Shown one piece after another: positions 1 through 6,945 of a stretch of 11,147 nucleotides of DNA. Numbering within the stretch: the first letter of the stretch is position 1; each line of letters starts with the position of its first letter. The notes under the pieces are model-generated. The model was not told where the DNA came from. It saw nothing but the letters and a program-made list of their open reading frames with translations, and searched no databases. Position numbers and translations under genes: made by a program. Source of the DNA: Candidatus Symbiothrix sp. (GTDB taxonomy: Bacteria > Bacteroidota > Bacteroidia > Bacteroidales > Azobacteroidaceae); NCBI GenBank assembly GCA_031284765.1, contig JAITXK010000022.1, positions 1-11,147 of the forward strand, given 5' to 3'.

Positions 1-1
1 G

Positions 2-1027
2 GAATACCAATCAGAACTAAAAGCATTACTTGCTAATTCAAAGGAACAAAAAGGCTTCGGATATACTGTAAAATATCAAACAATCAGAAAGAAAGGCATT
101 GGGACACAGGACATTCCTACAGAAATCAGTTTTTTAACAGCATCCGATTTTCTAAAATATTTGTACAAAGAGAAAGAAGTGGATGTGTTTCGCAAAAATA
201 TTCTGCAAATTCTTTCAACATTTCCCGAACTAAAAGATTGGATAACAAAATACCCACAAAAAATCATTGATAATCAAGATAAATGGGAAGACATTCTGAA
301 AGTTTGTGCTTATTTCAAATCCGAGCCAGCCCCCAATTTATATATCCGGGAACTGCCCATACAAATTCATACAAAATTCATAGAAAACAACAAATCAGTA
401 ATTAAGGAGTTATTAGATATATTAATTGCCGATTTTGTGAAAACGGAAGAAACAAATTTTGAAAAACGATTCAACCTGAAATACAGTGAGCCATTGGTAC
501 GTTTCCGAATTTTAGATACTCACATAAGTCAAACCTATTTTTCAGGGATTAACGATTTAAGTATTCCTGTAAGTCAATTTGAACAATTAAGATTGCCGAT
601 AAAGAAAGTATTGATTGTTGAAAATAAAACAAATTTACTTACCATTGCTTTAACTTTGCCTGAAGTTGAAAAGACGATTGTAATATTTGGCAGTGGCTAC
701 AAAGTAGAGAATCTTAAAAATGTGGAATGGTTCAATCAAATGAAATTGTTTTATTGGGGCGATTTAGATGTGCAAGGATTTGAAATATTATCTCAATTCA
801 GAGGCTATTTTCCGCATACGCAAAGCATTTTGATGAGCGAGGCTGTTTTCAAGAATTTTTCCGACAGTATTTTTGAAGGCACAATTACAAAAATCACAAC
901 AAAGTTAAATTTGACAGAAGAAGAACAACAATTATACGAACTTTTGAAAGCAAATAATTGGCGTTTGGAACAAGAAAAAATTTCAACAGAATATATAAAT
1001 CAACTAATTGAAAAGTATTTAAACTAA
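2..1027 (+). CDS. jetD: Wadjet defence protein JetD (Toprim nuclease subunit), 5' end missing
   Basis: The reading frame is open from base 2, so the gene starts left of the window; 341 codons are visible and I estimate some 40-60 residues are missing. A TTG at 161 is an unlikely start because family-like sequence continues upstream of it (for example GIGTQDIPTEI). The visible part matches the JetD architecture, DUF3322 followed by DUF2220. Typical family stretches are NLYIRELPIQIHTKFIENNK and FEKRFNLKYSEPLVRFRILD. The C-terminal half is a Toprim fold: the acidic residue of VENKTN is at 620-622 and the DxD of YWGDLDVQG is at 761-769, both intact. In Wadjet systems the JetABC SMC-like complex loads on and extrudes plasmid DNA, and JetD cleaves it; that role is known for the family and inferred here. 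Base composition is clearly more AT-rich than the dut-queF genes, which fits transfer. The next gene begins 6 nt downstream. The remaining doubt is whether jetA, jetB and jetC are really present upstream. Confidence 0.88.
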   Translation, partial: EYQSELKALLANSKEQKGFGYTVKYQTIRKKGIGTQDIPTEISFLTASDFLKYLYKEKEVDVFRKNILQILSTFPELKDWITKYPQKIIDNQDKWEDILKVCAYFKSEPAPNLYIRELPIQIHTKFIENNKSVIKELLDILIADFVKTEETNFEKRFNLKYSEPLVRFRILDTHISQTYFSGINDLSIPVSQFEQLRLPIKKVLIVENKTNLLTIALTLPEVEKTIVIFGSGYKVENLKNVEWFNQMKLFYWGDLDVQGFEILSQFRGYFPHTQSILMSEAVFKNFSDSIFEGTITKITTKLNLTEEEQQLYELLKANNWRLEQEKISTEYINQLIEKYLN

Positions 1028-1033
1028 ATTATT

Positions 1034-2359
1034 ATGTCCGAATCTCAAAATATAGAATACAAGTCCTCGTGGCATGAGGAATATTTAGATTGGATTTGTG
1101 GCTTTGCCAATGCGCAGGGCGGCAAAATCTATATAGGTAAAGATGACAATGGAAATGTGATTGGCTTTTCCGATTACAAAGATTTGATGGAGAAAATCCC
1201 CAACAAAATCAAAAATCAGTTGGGAATTACCGCCGAAGTCAATCTTTTGCAGGAAGACGGCAAACATTATATCGAAATCGTTGTTATGCCATACTCCGTG
1301 CCTATTTCATTGCGCGGCAGGTATTTTTACCGTAGCGGCAGTGTAAAACAGGAACTCACAGGTGCGGCTTTGAACGAGTTTTTATTGGAACGCGTTGGCA
1401 AAAAGTGGGACAGTGTGCCTGTTCCAAATGTGCAAGTAGCAGATTTGAAAACGGATACTTTTACTTTTTTCAAAGAAAAAGGCATAAAAAGCAATCGTAT
1501 TGACGAAGACAGCCGCAACGATACGCCTTTACAAGTTATTGAAAACTTGAAACTTATTGATAAAAATCTTTTGAACAGAGCCGCCGTAATGCTTTTCCAC
1601 CCCGATCCTGAAAAGTATGTTTCGGGTGCGTATATCAAAATCGGATTTTTCCGCACCGACAGCGATTTGCTTTTTCAAGACGAAATTCACGGCAATCTTT
1701 TTGAGCAGGTTGAAAAAACAATGGATTTTTTGCTCACAAAATATACCAAAGCGTTGATTTCATACGAAGGACTTACGCGGGTTGAAACCAACGAATATCC
1801 GAAAGATGCTTTGCGCGAGGCATTGCTAAATGCTGTTGCACACAAGGATTATACAGGTCCTTACCCTATTCAAATCAGCGTATATTCCAACAAAATTATG
1901 ATTTGGAATTACGGACGACTGCTTGAAAATTGGACGGTTGAAGATTTGCTCGACAAACATTCTTCACAACCGCGTAATCCCGATATTGCAACCGCTTTTT
2001 TCCGAAGTGGTTATGTAGAATCGTGGGGGCGTGGAATGGACAAAATGAAAAATCTGTGCCTTGAAGCCAAAATTCCCGTACCTCAATTTTCTTGTAAAGG
2101 CAACGATTTTTGGACAGTTTTTCGCAAAGATATTTACAACAAAGAAGATTTGAAGAAATTAGGATTGAATGAAAGGCAGACTGATGCTTTGTTATTTTTC
2201 AAAGCGAAAGGCGAAATTACAAGTTCAGAATACGCAGATATATATAATATATCCGATAGAACAGCAAGAACAGACTTGACGGAATTGGTTGAAATAGAGT
2301 TGTTAAACAAACAAGGCGAAACAAAATTAGCCGTTTATGTTTTTCCAATTCGGAAGTGA
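1034..2359 (+). CDS. AlbA_2 (Schlafen-like) / HATPase_c_4 / winged-HTH protein
   Basis: Complete 441-residue protein. Residues about 5-120 form an AlbA_2 (divergent AAA-4, Schlafen-like) domain: NIEYKSSW near the start, then WICGFANAQGGKIYIG and the RGRYFYRSGS loop. Residues about 255-365 match HATPase_c_4, with an N-box-like REALLNAVAHKDY (E262, N266) and a glycine loop WGRGMDKM (331-338). Residues about 375-435 look like a winged helix-turn-helix (ERQTDALLFF ... ISDRTARTDLTELVE). Proteins of this layout are usually annotated as ATP-binding transcriptional regulators or putative DNA helicases; their biochemistry is poorly known, while some Schlafen-type domains are RNA nucleases. The ATG lies 6 nt after the jetD stop with no clear Shine-Dalgarno, so co-transcription with the Wadjet genes is likely. 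It may regulate the defence operon or act as an accessory effector; both are inference. The length suggests an intact gene. The stop codon lies in a hairpin loop. Confidence 0.85.
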   Translation: MSESQNIEYKSSWHEEYLDWICGFANAQGGKIYIGKDDNGNVIGFSDYKDLMEKIPNKIKNQLGITAEVNLLQEDGKHYIEIVVMPYSVPISLRGRYFYRSGSVKQELTGAALNEFLLERVGKKWDSVPVPNVQVADLKTDTFTFFKEKGIKSNRIDEDSRNDTPLQVIENLKLIDKNLLNRAAVMLFHPDPEKYVSGAYIKIGFFRTDSDLLFQDEIHGNLFEQVEKTMDFLLTKYTKALISYEGLTRVETNEYPKDALREALLNAVAHKDYTGPYPIQISVYSNKIMIWNYGRLLENWTVEDLLDKHSSQPRNPDIATAFFRSGYVESWGRGMDKMKNLCLEAKIPVPQFSCKGNDFWTVFRKDIYNKEDLKKLGLNERQTDALLFFKAKGEITSSEYADIYNISDRTARTDLTELVEIELLNKQGETKLAVYVFPIRK

Positions 2360-2369
2360 TTTCCGAATT
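2347..2369 (+). repeat. Perfect 9-bp hairpin around the stop codon of the AlbA_2 gene
   Basis: AATTCGGAA (2347-2355) and TTCCGAATT (2361-2369) are exact reverse complements separated by GTGAT, which contains the TGA stop (2357-2359). No T-run follows, so it is not a classic intrinsic terminator. It could slow decay of the mRNA 3' end, stop transcription with a factor, or be a protein site. It overlaps the TTTCCGAA direct-repeat cluster. Confidence 0.6.
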
Positions 2370-2398
2370 ATTTCCGAATTATTTCCGAAATTTCCGAA
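2360..2398 (+). repeat. Four direct copies of TTTCCGAA
   Basis: The 8-mer TTTCCGAA occurs at 2360-2367, 2371-2378, 2382-2389 and 2391-2398, with start-to-start spacing of 11, 11 and 9 bases. It lies directly behind the AlbA_2 gene. The spacing of roughly one helical turn would suit a multimeric DNA-binding protein, but simple slippage amplification of the sequence at the gene end explains it equally well. The first copy forms most of the right arm of the stop-codon hairpin. Confidence 0.55.
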
Positions 2399-2399
2399 A

Positions 2400-2605
2400 T
2401 CGTCAAAAGAAGTACATCTCCCAAAAATTCCCAAAATAAGGATTTATTGGCGGATAAACACACGTATAATCCTATTGACAAAAGGCAAACACGCGCCATA
2501 GCAATGTGTGACAAAACGTAGTTAGCACGGTTTAACAACGAGTGCGAACTTGACACTGCCCGACAACACCACCAACGAAATCGTTCTGCCTGCAAGCGGG
2601 CTGAC
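2400..2605. other. Non-coding junction between defence cassette and LRR/T9SS remnant
   Basis: I see no convincing gene, RNA or insertion-sequence end in this stretch. A 75-codon minus-strand frame (2368-2595) has no recognisable family content. The last 60 bases may contain frameshifted coding remnants of the following pseudogene. It is the probable boundary between transferred DNA and the older chromosome. Confidence 0.4.
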
Positions 2606-2992
2606 GTGCGACCCGTTACTTGTCTTGCCGATACGCCGCCGAGTATAGGCGGTTATAATTTTACTTCGGTAAGTGCCGACGTGCTGTATGTGCCTGCAAT
2701 TTCATTGGAAGCTTATCGAAACAGTGATTGGAACAGTGTGTTTGGCACAATACTTCCCCTTGCCGATACATCCATTGAACCCATCGCCACCGCACCATTA
2801 TCCATCTATCCCAACCCCACCAATGGCGTGGTGCATATTCGCAATGCTAACGGCGCAGAGGTAAAAGTATATAATCCAAGCGGCGCATGGCTGCAAACTA
2901 CCCGCGAAAACATCGTTGATTTGTCGGGCTATCCTTCCGGCGTTTATTTGCTGCGGGCAGGGGATAAAACCTTGAAAGTGGTTCTCCGGTAA
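2606..2992 (+). pseudogene. Headless C-terminal remnant of an LRR-type secreted protein with T9SS sorting domain
   Basis: The frame from GTG 2606 encodes 128 residues without signal peptide or repeats. The first 50 residues (VTCLADTPPSIGGYNF ... VLYVPAISLEAYRNSDWNSV) resemble the segment that closes many Bacteroidetes LRR_5/BspA-like proteins after the last repeat. From about residue 62 there is a type A T9SS C-terminal sorting domain: SIYPNPTNG, then VKVYNPSG, DLSGYPSGVYLLR and the basic end KVVLR. Such tails are recognised by the T9SS for outer-membrane translocation and removal, so they only make sense behind a signal peptide and passenger. None is encoded here: the frame runs back only to a stop at 2519-2521 and its upstream part does not look like protein. 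Frame +3 just upstream reads LTLPDNTTNEIVLPASG, which may be an earlier piece separated by a frameshift near 2600. I call it a decayed gene or a truncation left by an insertion or deletion. A small expressed protein is possible but unlikely. Confidence 0.7.
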
Positions 2993-2994
2993 AT

Positions 2995-3084
2995 TAGAAC
3001 ACAGATAAAACAGAAAACATAGATTCATACAGCAAATAAAATGCTTTCGTGTAAATCTGTGTTTTCTGTTTTATCTGTGTTCTA
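2995..3084. terminator. 31-bp near-perfect inverted repeat between convergent genes
   Basis: The left arm 2995-3025 (begins TAGAACACAGATAAAACAGA) and right arm 3054-3084 (ends TTTTATCTGTGTTCTA) are reverse complements over 31 bases with a single mismatch, which would be a U-G wobble in plus-strand RNA. The loop is 28 nt and contains a small AGCA/TGCT inner pairing. It begins 3 bases after the remnant's stop and ends 63 bases beyond the dapA stop on the other strand. Its position suits a bidirectional terminator or convergent-transcript barrier, but neither side has a long T-run. The arms are built from ACAGA-like words, so it might instead be a copy of a dispersed miniature repeat. Confidence 0.55.
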
Positions 3085-3147
3085 TTCCCTTGCTCGGCCA
3101 GCACCTCAATTTAGTATTTAGCCCATTTTTGGACACAAGGTCAACGC

Positions 3148-4032
3148 TTATAAATTTGCCCGCAAAGCCTCAGCAATCTTATCATGAGTAGCCGGCGAAA
3201 CCGGCGTCAACGGCAAGCGAAGTCTATTTTCAATCCGTCCCATCTGATGCAGGATGTTTTTAATTCCCGCGGGACTGCCTTCCACAAACAGCAACCGGAG
3301 TAAATCTGCAAATGGTTTCTCCAACGCGGCAGCCGTTTGGTAATCGCCTTTCAAGCAAAGATGCACTATCTGCCCAAATTCTTTCGGGAACGCATTGCCC
3401 AAAACGGAGATGACCCCAACGGCGCCTGCCTGCATCAATTCAATCGTTAAGCCGTCATCGCCTGAAATCACTTGAAAGTTGGCAGGTTGATGGTTGATAA
3501 TGGTTTTAATTTGCTCTCTATTGCCGGAAGCTTCTTTGATGGCAATGATGTTGTTGAAATCCTGCGCCAAACGCAAGCTGGTTTCAGCGCACATGTTCAC
3601 GCCCGTCCGTCCCGGAACGTTATAGAGTACAATCGGCACCGGAGAGGCTTCCGCCAACTGTTTATAATGCTGATAAATGCCTTCCTGCGAAGGTTTATTG
3701 TAATAGGGAACGACCGACAAAACGGCATCAATACCGGAAAAATCTGCCGTTTGCAGGCCTTGCACCAAGGCGGCGGTGTTGTTTCCACCCAATCCCCAAA
3801 CAACAGGAATTTGATGATTGACTTTATCCGTCAGCAATTGCAATATCTTTTTTTGTTCATCAAACGAGAGTGTCGGCGTTTCGGCGGTAGTGCCCAAGGC
3901 CACTAAATAATCAACTCCGTTTTGCAGTTGGTAATCCGCCAACTGCAACAAAGCGTTTTCGTCCACCTTGCCATTGGATTGAAAAGGAGTAATGAGGGCT
4001 ACTCCCAAACCTTTCAGATTCATACCTTTCAT
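3148..4032 (-). CDS. dapA: 4-hydroxy-tetrahydrodipicolinate synthase
   Basis: 294 residues, the usual DapA length. It condenses pyruvate with aspartate semialdehyde, the first committed step of the diaminopimelate/lysine branch, in the cytoplasm; diaminopimelate is also used for peptidoglycan. The TIM-barrel signature residues are present: the GTTAE loop with T48 and T49, VPYYNKP with Y111, LYNVPGRTG with Y137 and R142, and the Schiff-base lysine K166 in AIKEASG, followed by SGDD (190-193). The start at 4032 is the first ATG after the promoter-like box; a second ATG at M4 (MNLKGLGVALITPF) also matches family starts and cannot be excluded. Neither has a strong Shine-Dalgarno. It is transcribed alone, divergently from dut across an 88-bp gap with facing -7 boxes, and ends towards the large inverted repeat. 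I see nothing abnormal in it. Confidence 0.97.
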   Translation of the reverse strand: MKGMNLKGLGVALITPFQSNGKVDENALLQLADYQLQNGVDYLVALGTTAETPTLSFDEQKKILQLLTDKVNHQIPVVWGLGGNNTAALVQGLQTADFSGIDAVLSVVPYYNKPSQEGIYQHYKQLAEASPVPIVLYNVPGRTGVNMCAETSLRLAQDFNNIIAIKEASGNREQIKTIINHQPANFQVISGDDGLTIELMQAGAVGVISVLGNAFPKEFGQIVHLCLKGDYQTAAALEKPFADLLRLLFVEGSPAGIKNILHQMGRIENRLRLPLTPVSPATHDKIAEALRANL

Positions 4033-4051
4033 GCATTTTTCAAATGATGTA

Positions 4052-4059
4052 CAAAGGTA
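4052..4059 (-). promoter_or_regulatory. Bacteroidetes -7 box for dapA
   Basis: On the minus strand this reads TACCTTTG, an exact fit to TAnnTTTG, the -7 element of the Bacteroidetes primary sigma factor. It lies 19 bases upstream of the dapA ATG. A TTG occurs further upstream (TTGCTAAATTTTTTTAC) but its spacing is short for a -33 element. Confidence 0.55.
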
Positions 4060-4093
4060 GTAAAAAAATTTAGCAAGTTTCCCCCAAAATCAC

Positions 4094-4101
4094 TAACTTT
4101 G
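4094..4101 (+). promoter_or_regulatory. Bacteroidetes -7 box for dut and the downstream cluster
   Basis: TAACTTTG is an exact TAnnTTTG match, 19 bases before the dut ATG at 4121, giving a short leader. No convincing TTTG -33 element is seen at the usual distance. It is the only good promoter match I see ahead of the dut-queF cluster, so it may drive all six genes. Confidence 0.55.
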
Positions 4102-4120
4102 TCCGTTTTAATATTGCATC

Positions 4121-4552
4121 ATGAAAATAAAAGTTATCAACCGGTCGAAACACGCTTTGCCGGAATATGAAACACCCCAGGCCGCAGGATTGGATTTACG
4201 CGCCAATATCGATGACCCGATTGTGTTAGGTTCCTTGGAACGCATGTTGGTTCCTACAGGATTGTTTATTGAATTGCCGGCAGGTTACGAAGCCCAGATT
4301 CGCCCCCGAAGCGGCTTGGCAATCAAACACGGCATCTCATTGGTCAATGCGCCGGGAACGATTGATGCGGATTATCGCGGAGAAATCAAAGTCATTCTCA
4401 TCAATCTTTCCAAAGAACCGTTTACGATTACCAACGGCGAACGGATTTGCCAAATGGTGGTGGCGAAGCACGAAAGAGTGGAATGGGTATCAACTGACGA
4501 ATTAAATCAAACAATACGTGGTGAAGGTGGTTTCGGACATACGGGCGTATAA
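4121..4552 (+). CDS. dut: Deoxyuridine 5'-triphosphate nucleotidohydrolase (dUTPase)
   Basis: 143 residues, typical of the trimeric dUTPase family. It hydrolyses dUTP to dUMP and pyrophosphate, keeping uracil out of DNA and supplying dUMP for thymidylate synthesis. All five family motifs are visible: motif 1 AGLDLRA (22-28), motif 2 PRSGLA (62-67), motif 3 APGTIDADYRGEI (77-89) with the catalytic Asp82, motif 4 GERICQMVV (106-114) and the glycine-rich C-terminal motif 5 RGEGGFGHTG (133-142), which closes over the nucleotide. The ATG at 4121 gives the normal N-terminus MKIKVIN. Two stop codons follow in tandem (4550-4555). It is the first gene of the probable six-gene plus-strand operon; the next start is 37 nt downstream. 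Confidence 0.97.
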   Translation: MKIKVINRSKHALPEYETPQAAGLDLRANIDDPIVLGSLERMLVPTGLFIELPAGYEAQIRPRSGLAIKHGISLVNAPGTIDADYRGEIKVILINLSKEPFTITNGERICQMVVAKHERVEWVSTDELNQTIRGEGGFGHTGV

Positions 4553-4589
4553 TAAAGCCGTTAAAAAAACGGTCGGACAGTGGAAAATA

Positions 4590-6308
4590 ATGTATTCATT
4601 GCTTGTTTTCCTTGCAATTGTATCTCGTTTTTCGCCGGCGTTTGCAACACTTCCGGCGCCTTTATCGTTGGAAGAGCAGCGCAAATTCGATTATTTCTTT
4701 TTAGATGCGCTCCGTTTGAAGCACAAAGGCGAACACACCCATGCGTTCAATTCCCTGCAATACGCCCTGAAAATTGATTCGACTTCCTCGGCGGCTCTGT
4801 ACGAGATTTCACAATATTATCTTTATCTGAAAGCGGACGATAAGGCTTTGGACGCTTTACAACGCGCCGTCCGCTATTCCCCCGATAATACGGAATATAA
4901 ACGGACTTTGGCCGATTTGTTTCGCGACAGAGGTAACAACACCGAAGCCATCACCCTCTACGAAGAACTGACGAAAGAGAATCCGCAGAACCTGGAATGG
5001 CATTACTATTTGAGCAATCTCTACATGCAACAAAATCAGATGGATAAAGCCATTCAATCCCTCAATGGATTGGAAAACAACATGGGCGTGAATGAAGCGG
5101 TTTCCCTGCAAAAGTATCAACTCTACAAGTCGATTAAAAAACGGAACGAGGCATTGAAAGAAATCGAACTGCTGGCTCAAAAATTCCCGCAGGAAGCCAA
5201 ATATCAAATTCTTATCGGCGATTTTTATCTCGAAGCCAATCACCCCGATAAAGCCTTGATTTACTATGAAAAGGCCGCTCACATCAATCCTGACGACCCC
5301 TATTATTTCATCGCCATGTCGAATTATTACGAAGCCAAAGGCGAAAGCGAATCTTCGGCGCAAGAAATCGAAAAAGCCTTGAAAAATCCGTCTTTGGATA
5401 TTGAAATGAAATTAGGAATACTCGGTCGATATATCGAAGGTCTGAAAACCAACCCGCAAGACCAGAATCGTGCAAACACCCTGTTCGAAACCCTGATGTT
5501 GCAACATTCGCAAGACAAGGAATTGAATGGCATGTACGGCCAGTTTTTACTCTCACAAGGCAAGATTGAAGAAGCCAAATTCCAGTTTCAAGTGGTAACG
5601 GAGGCCTTGCCGGAAGACCTTACCGCATGGACGAAATTACTGCAAATAGTCGTCAGCGAAGAAAATACGGATGAAATCATTGCGGTTTGTGAAAAGGCAT
5701 TGCTTTACTTTCCTGATGTCGCTGAATTTTATTTTTACGAAGGCTCGGCTTATTATCTGAAAAAAGAGTATCCAACGGCTTTGTCCATCTTCCAAAAAGG
5801 TCTGGAAATGACTCCGCCCGATAATCGGGGACTTTTGTCCACCCTTTCGGGACAAATCGGCGATTTGCAACATCAACTCAACAACAAGCAACAGGCGTAT
5901 GAATATTACGATAAAGCCCTACAATACAACGATAAAAACATTGTGGTACTGAACAATTACGCCTATTTCCTTTCGTTAGACAAAACCGATTTGGACAAAG
6001 CCGAACGTATGGCGGCTACCGCCGTTCAGTTACAACCCAATAGTTCAACCTATATCGACACATACGCCTGGGTGTTTTTCCAAAAAGAAAATTACTCGTT
6101 GGCAAAGTTTTATATCGAAAGCGCCCTCGCCAAAACCAAACAGCCGAGTGCGGAACTGTTGGAACATTACGGCGATATTCTCTACAAAACCGGAAACACC
6201 GATAAAGCCGTTGCCGAATGGACAAAAGCCTTGTTGTTGCTCGAAGAAGACGAAGAAGATACCACGCTTATCAATCGTAAAATAAATGACAGAACGTATT
6301 ATGAATAA
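4590..6308 (+). CDS. Secreted tetratricopeptide-repeat protein
   Basis: 572 residues from the ATG at 4590. An upstream GTG at 4518 in the same frame would lie inside dut and put a hydrophilic stretch before the signal peptide, so I reject it. Residues 1-19 (MYSLLVFLAIVSRFSPAFA) form a signal peptide with an AFA cleavage site and no lipobox, so the product is probably periplasmic. The rest is a long array of TPR-like helix pairs from about residue 34 to 550; clear ones are around 67-100, 103-132, 136-163, 204-235, 378-410, 424-448, 453-483, 487-515 and 521-550. The acidic tail LEEDEEDTT precedes the end. TPR arrays bind partner proteins. From the fixed neighbourhood with a lipoprotein and an EnvC-like protein I infer an envelope-assembly or cell-wall role, but the exact function is unknown. 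It overlaps the next gene's preferred start by 8 nt. Confidence 0.85.
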   Translation: MYSLLVFLAIVSRFSPAFATLPAPLSLEEQRKFDYFFLDALRLKHKGEHTHAFNSLQYALKIDSTSSAALYEISQYYLYLKADDKALDALQRAVRYSPDNTEYKRTLADLFRDRGNNTEAITLYEELTKENPQNLEWHYYLSNLYMQQNQMDKAIQSLNGLENNMGVNEAVSLQKYQLYKSIKKRNEALKEIELLAQKFPQEAKYQILIGDFYLEANHPDKALIYYEKAAHINPDDPYYFIAMSNYYEAKGESESSAQEIEKALKNPSLDIEMKLGILGRYIEGLKTNPQDQNRANTLFETLMLQHSQDKELNGMYGQFLLSQGKIEEAKFQFQVVTEALPEDLTAWTKLLQIVVSEENTDEIIAVCEKALLYFPDVAEFYFYEGSAYYLKKEYPTALSIFQKGLEMTPPDNRGLLSTLSGQIGDLQHQLNNKQQAYEYYDKALQYNDKNIVVLNNYAYFLSLDKTDLDKAERMAATAVQLQPNSSTYIDTYAWVFFQKENYSLAKFYIESALAKTKQPSAELLEHYGDILYKTGNTDKAVAEWTKALLLLEEDEEDTTLINRKINDRTYYE

Positions 6309-6945
6309 TATAACGAAGTTTTTATGTCTTTCCGCTCTGGTGGCTCTGCTTTTTTCCTGTAAAAGTACGCAGCAACCGGCAGTTGCCGTCAACGAAATTA
6401 CATTTCAAACGCTTTCGGCCAATCTGAAATTGACGCTACAGTCGAACGCTAAACGTTCCTCCGTGTCGGTGGACGGGCAATTGAAGGTGGTGAAGGGTGA
6501 AGCCCTGCAACTCTCGCTGCTTATGCCGTTTTTGGGTACGGAAGTTTTCCGCATCCTTATCACGCCCGATGAAATGATTCTCCTCGACCGTATCAACGGG
6601 CAATATTTTTGTGAAACGATGCCGAAAATACAAGACCAGTTGCCGTTTACTTTCGATTATCTTACAGCAGAAGCTTTGTGGACAGACCCGTCTTTTGCGG
6701 AAAAACATCCTGAGTTGAAGAATCTGCAATGCGAATATACCTCCTGGGGCCTGACATCCAATCAAACGCCTTTCCCGATGAATATAAATTGGATAATGAA
6801 TCTGAAAGACGGCGCCTATAGAATGAACTCCACATTCAAATCGGTGGACATGAATACGAACGTTTCCATTCAGCGAACCATCCCGAATAAATACACGCGA
6901 ATATCCATCCGGCAAGCGCTTAAATTAATCAACAGTTTCGTATGA
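6301..6945 (+). CDS. DUF4292-type outer-envelope lipoprotein
   Basis: 214 residues from ATG 6301; an ATG at 6286 adds five residues and is possible. The N-terminus MNNITKFLCLSALVALLFSC is a lipoprotein signal peptide with lipobox LFSC, so Cys20 would be acylated. The following KSTQQ lacks the acidic residues of the known Bacteroidetes surface-export signal, which suggests the protein faces the periplasm. The body matches DUF4292 as I know it: GQLKVVKGEALQLSLLMPF, then FRILITPDEMILLDR and NGQYF, an all-beta half-barrel-like pattern reminiscent of LolA/LolB lipoprotein carriers, though that relation is inference. The start overlaps the TPR gene by 8 nt (ATGAATAA) and the end overlaps the EnvC-like gene by 4 nt (ATGA), a sign of translational coupling. 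Function is unproven; the setting suggests lipoprotein or envelope transport linked to the TPR and EnvC-like partners. Confidence 0.82.
   Translation: MNNITKFLCLSALVALLFSCKSTQQPAVAVNEITFQTLSANLKLTLQSNAKRSSVSVDGQLKVVKGEALQLSLLMPFLGTEVFRILITPDEMILLDRINGQYFCETMPKIQDQLPFTFDYLTAEALWTDPSFAEKHPELKNLQCEYTSWGLTSNQTPFPMNINWIMNLKDGAYRMNSTFKSVDMNTNVSIQRTIPNKYTRISIRQALKLINSFV

Noticed and set aside
2505..2560. Possible integron attC-like site (GTTAGCA near 2521).
   Set aside because: The bases do not fit GTTRRRY and no matching inverse core or paired arms are seen.
2368..2595. 75-codon minus-strand frame after the AlbA_2 gene.
   Set aside because: No ribosome-binding site, no recognisable family, and it includes the TTTCCGAA repeats in reverse complement.
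3472..3906. 144-codon plus-strand frame within dapA.
   Set aside because: It is the shadow of a gene with all catalytic residues and shows no family features of its own.
4558..4572. CCGTT/AACGG hairpin with an A5 loop between dut and the TPR gene.
   Set aside because: Only 5 bp and without a T-run; too weak to call a terminator in a compact cluster.
4518..4589. GTG start giving the TPR protein 24 extra residues.
   Set aside because: It lies inside dut and places a hydrophilic segment before a good signal peptide; ATG 4590 is better.
4857..5363. 168-codon minus-strand frame within the TPR gene.
   Set aside because: Hydrophobic low-complexity shadow of the TPR repeats, with no recognisable domain.
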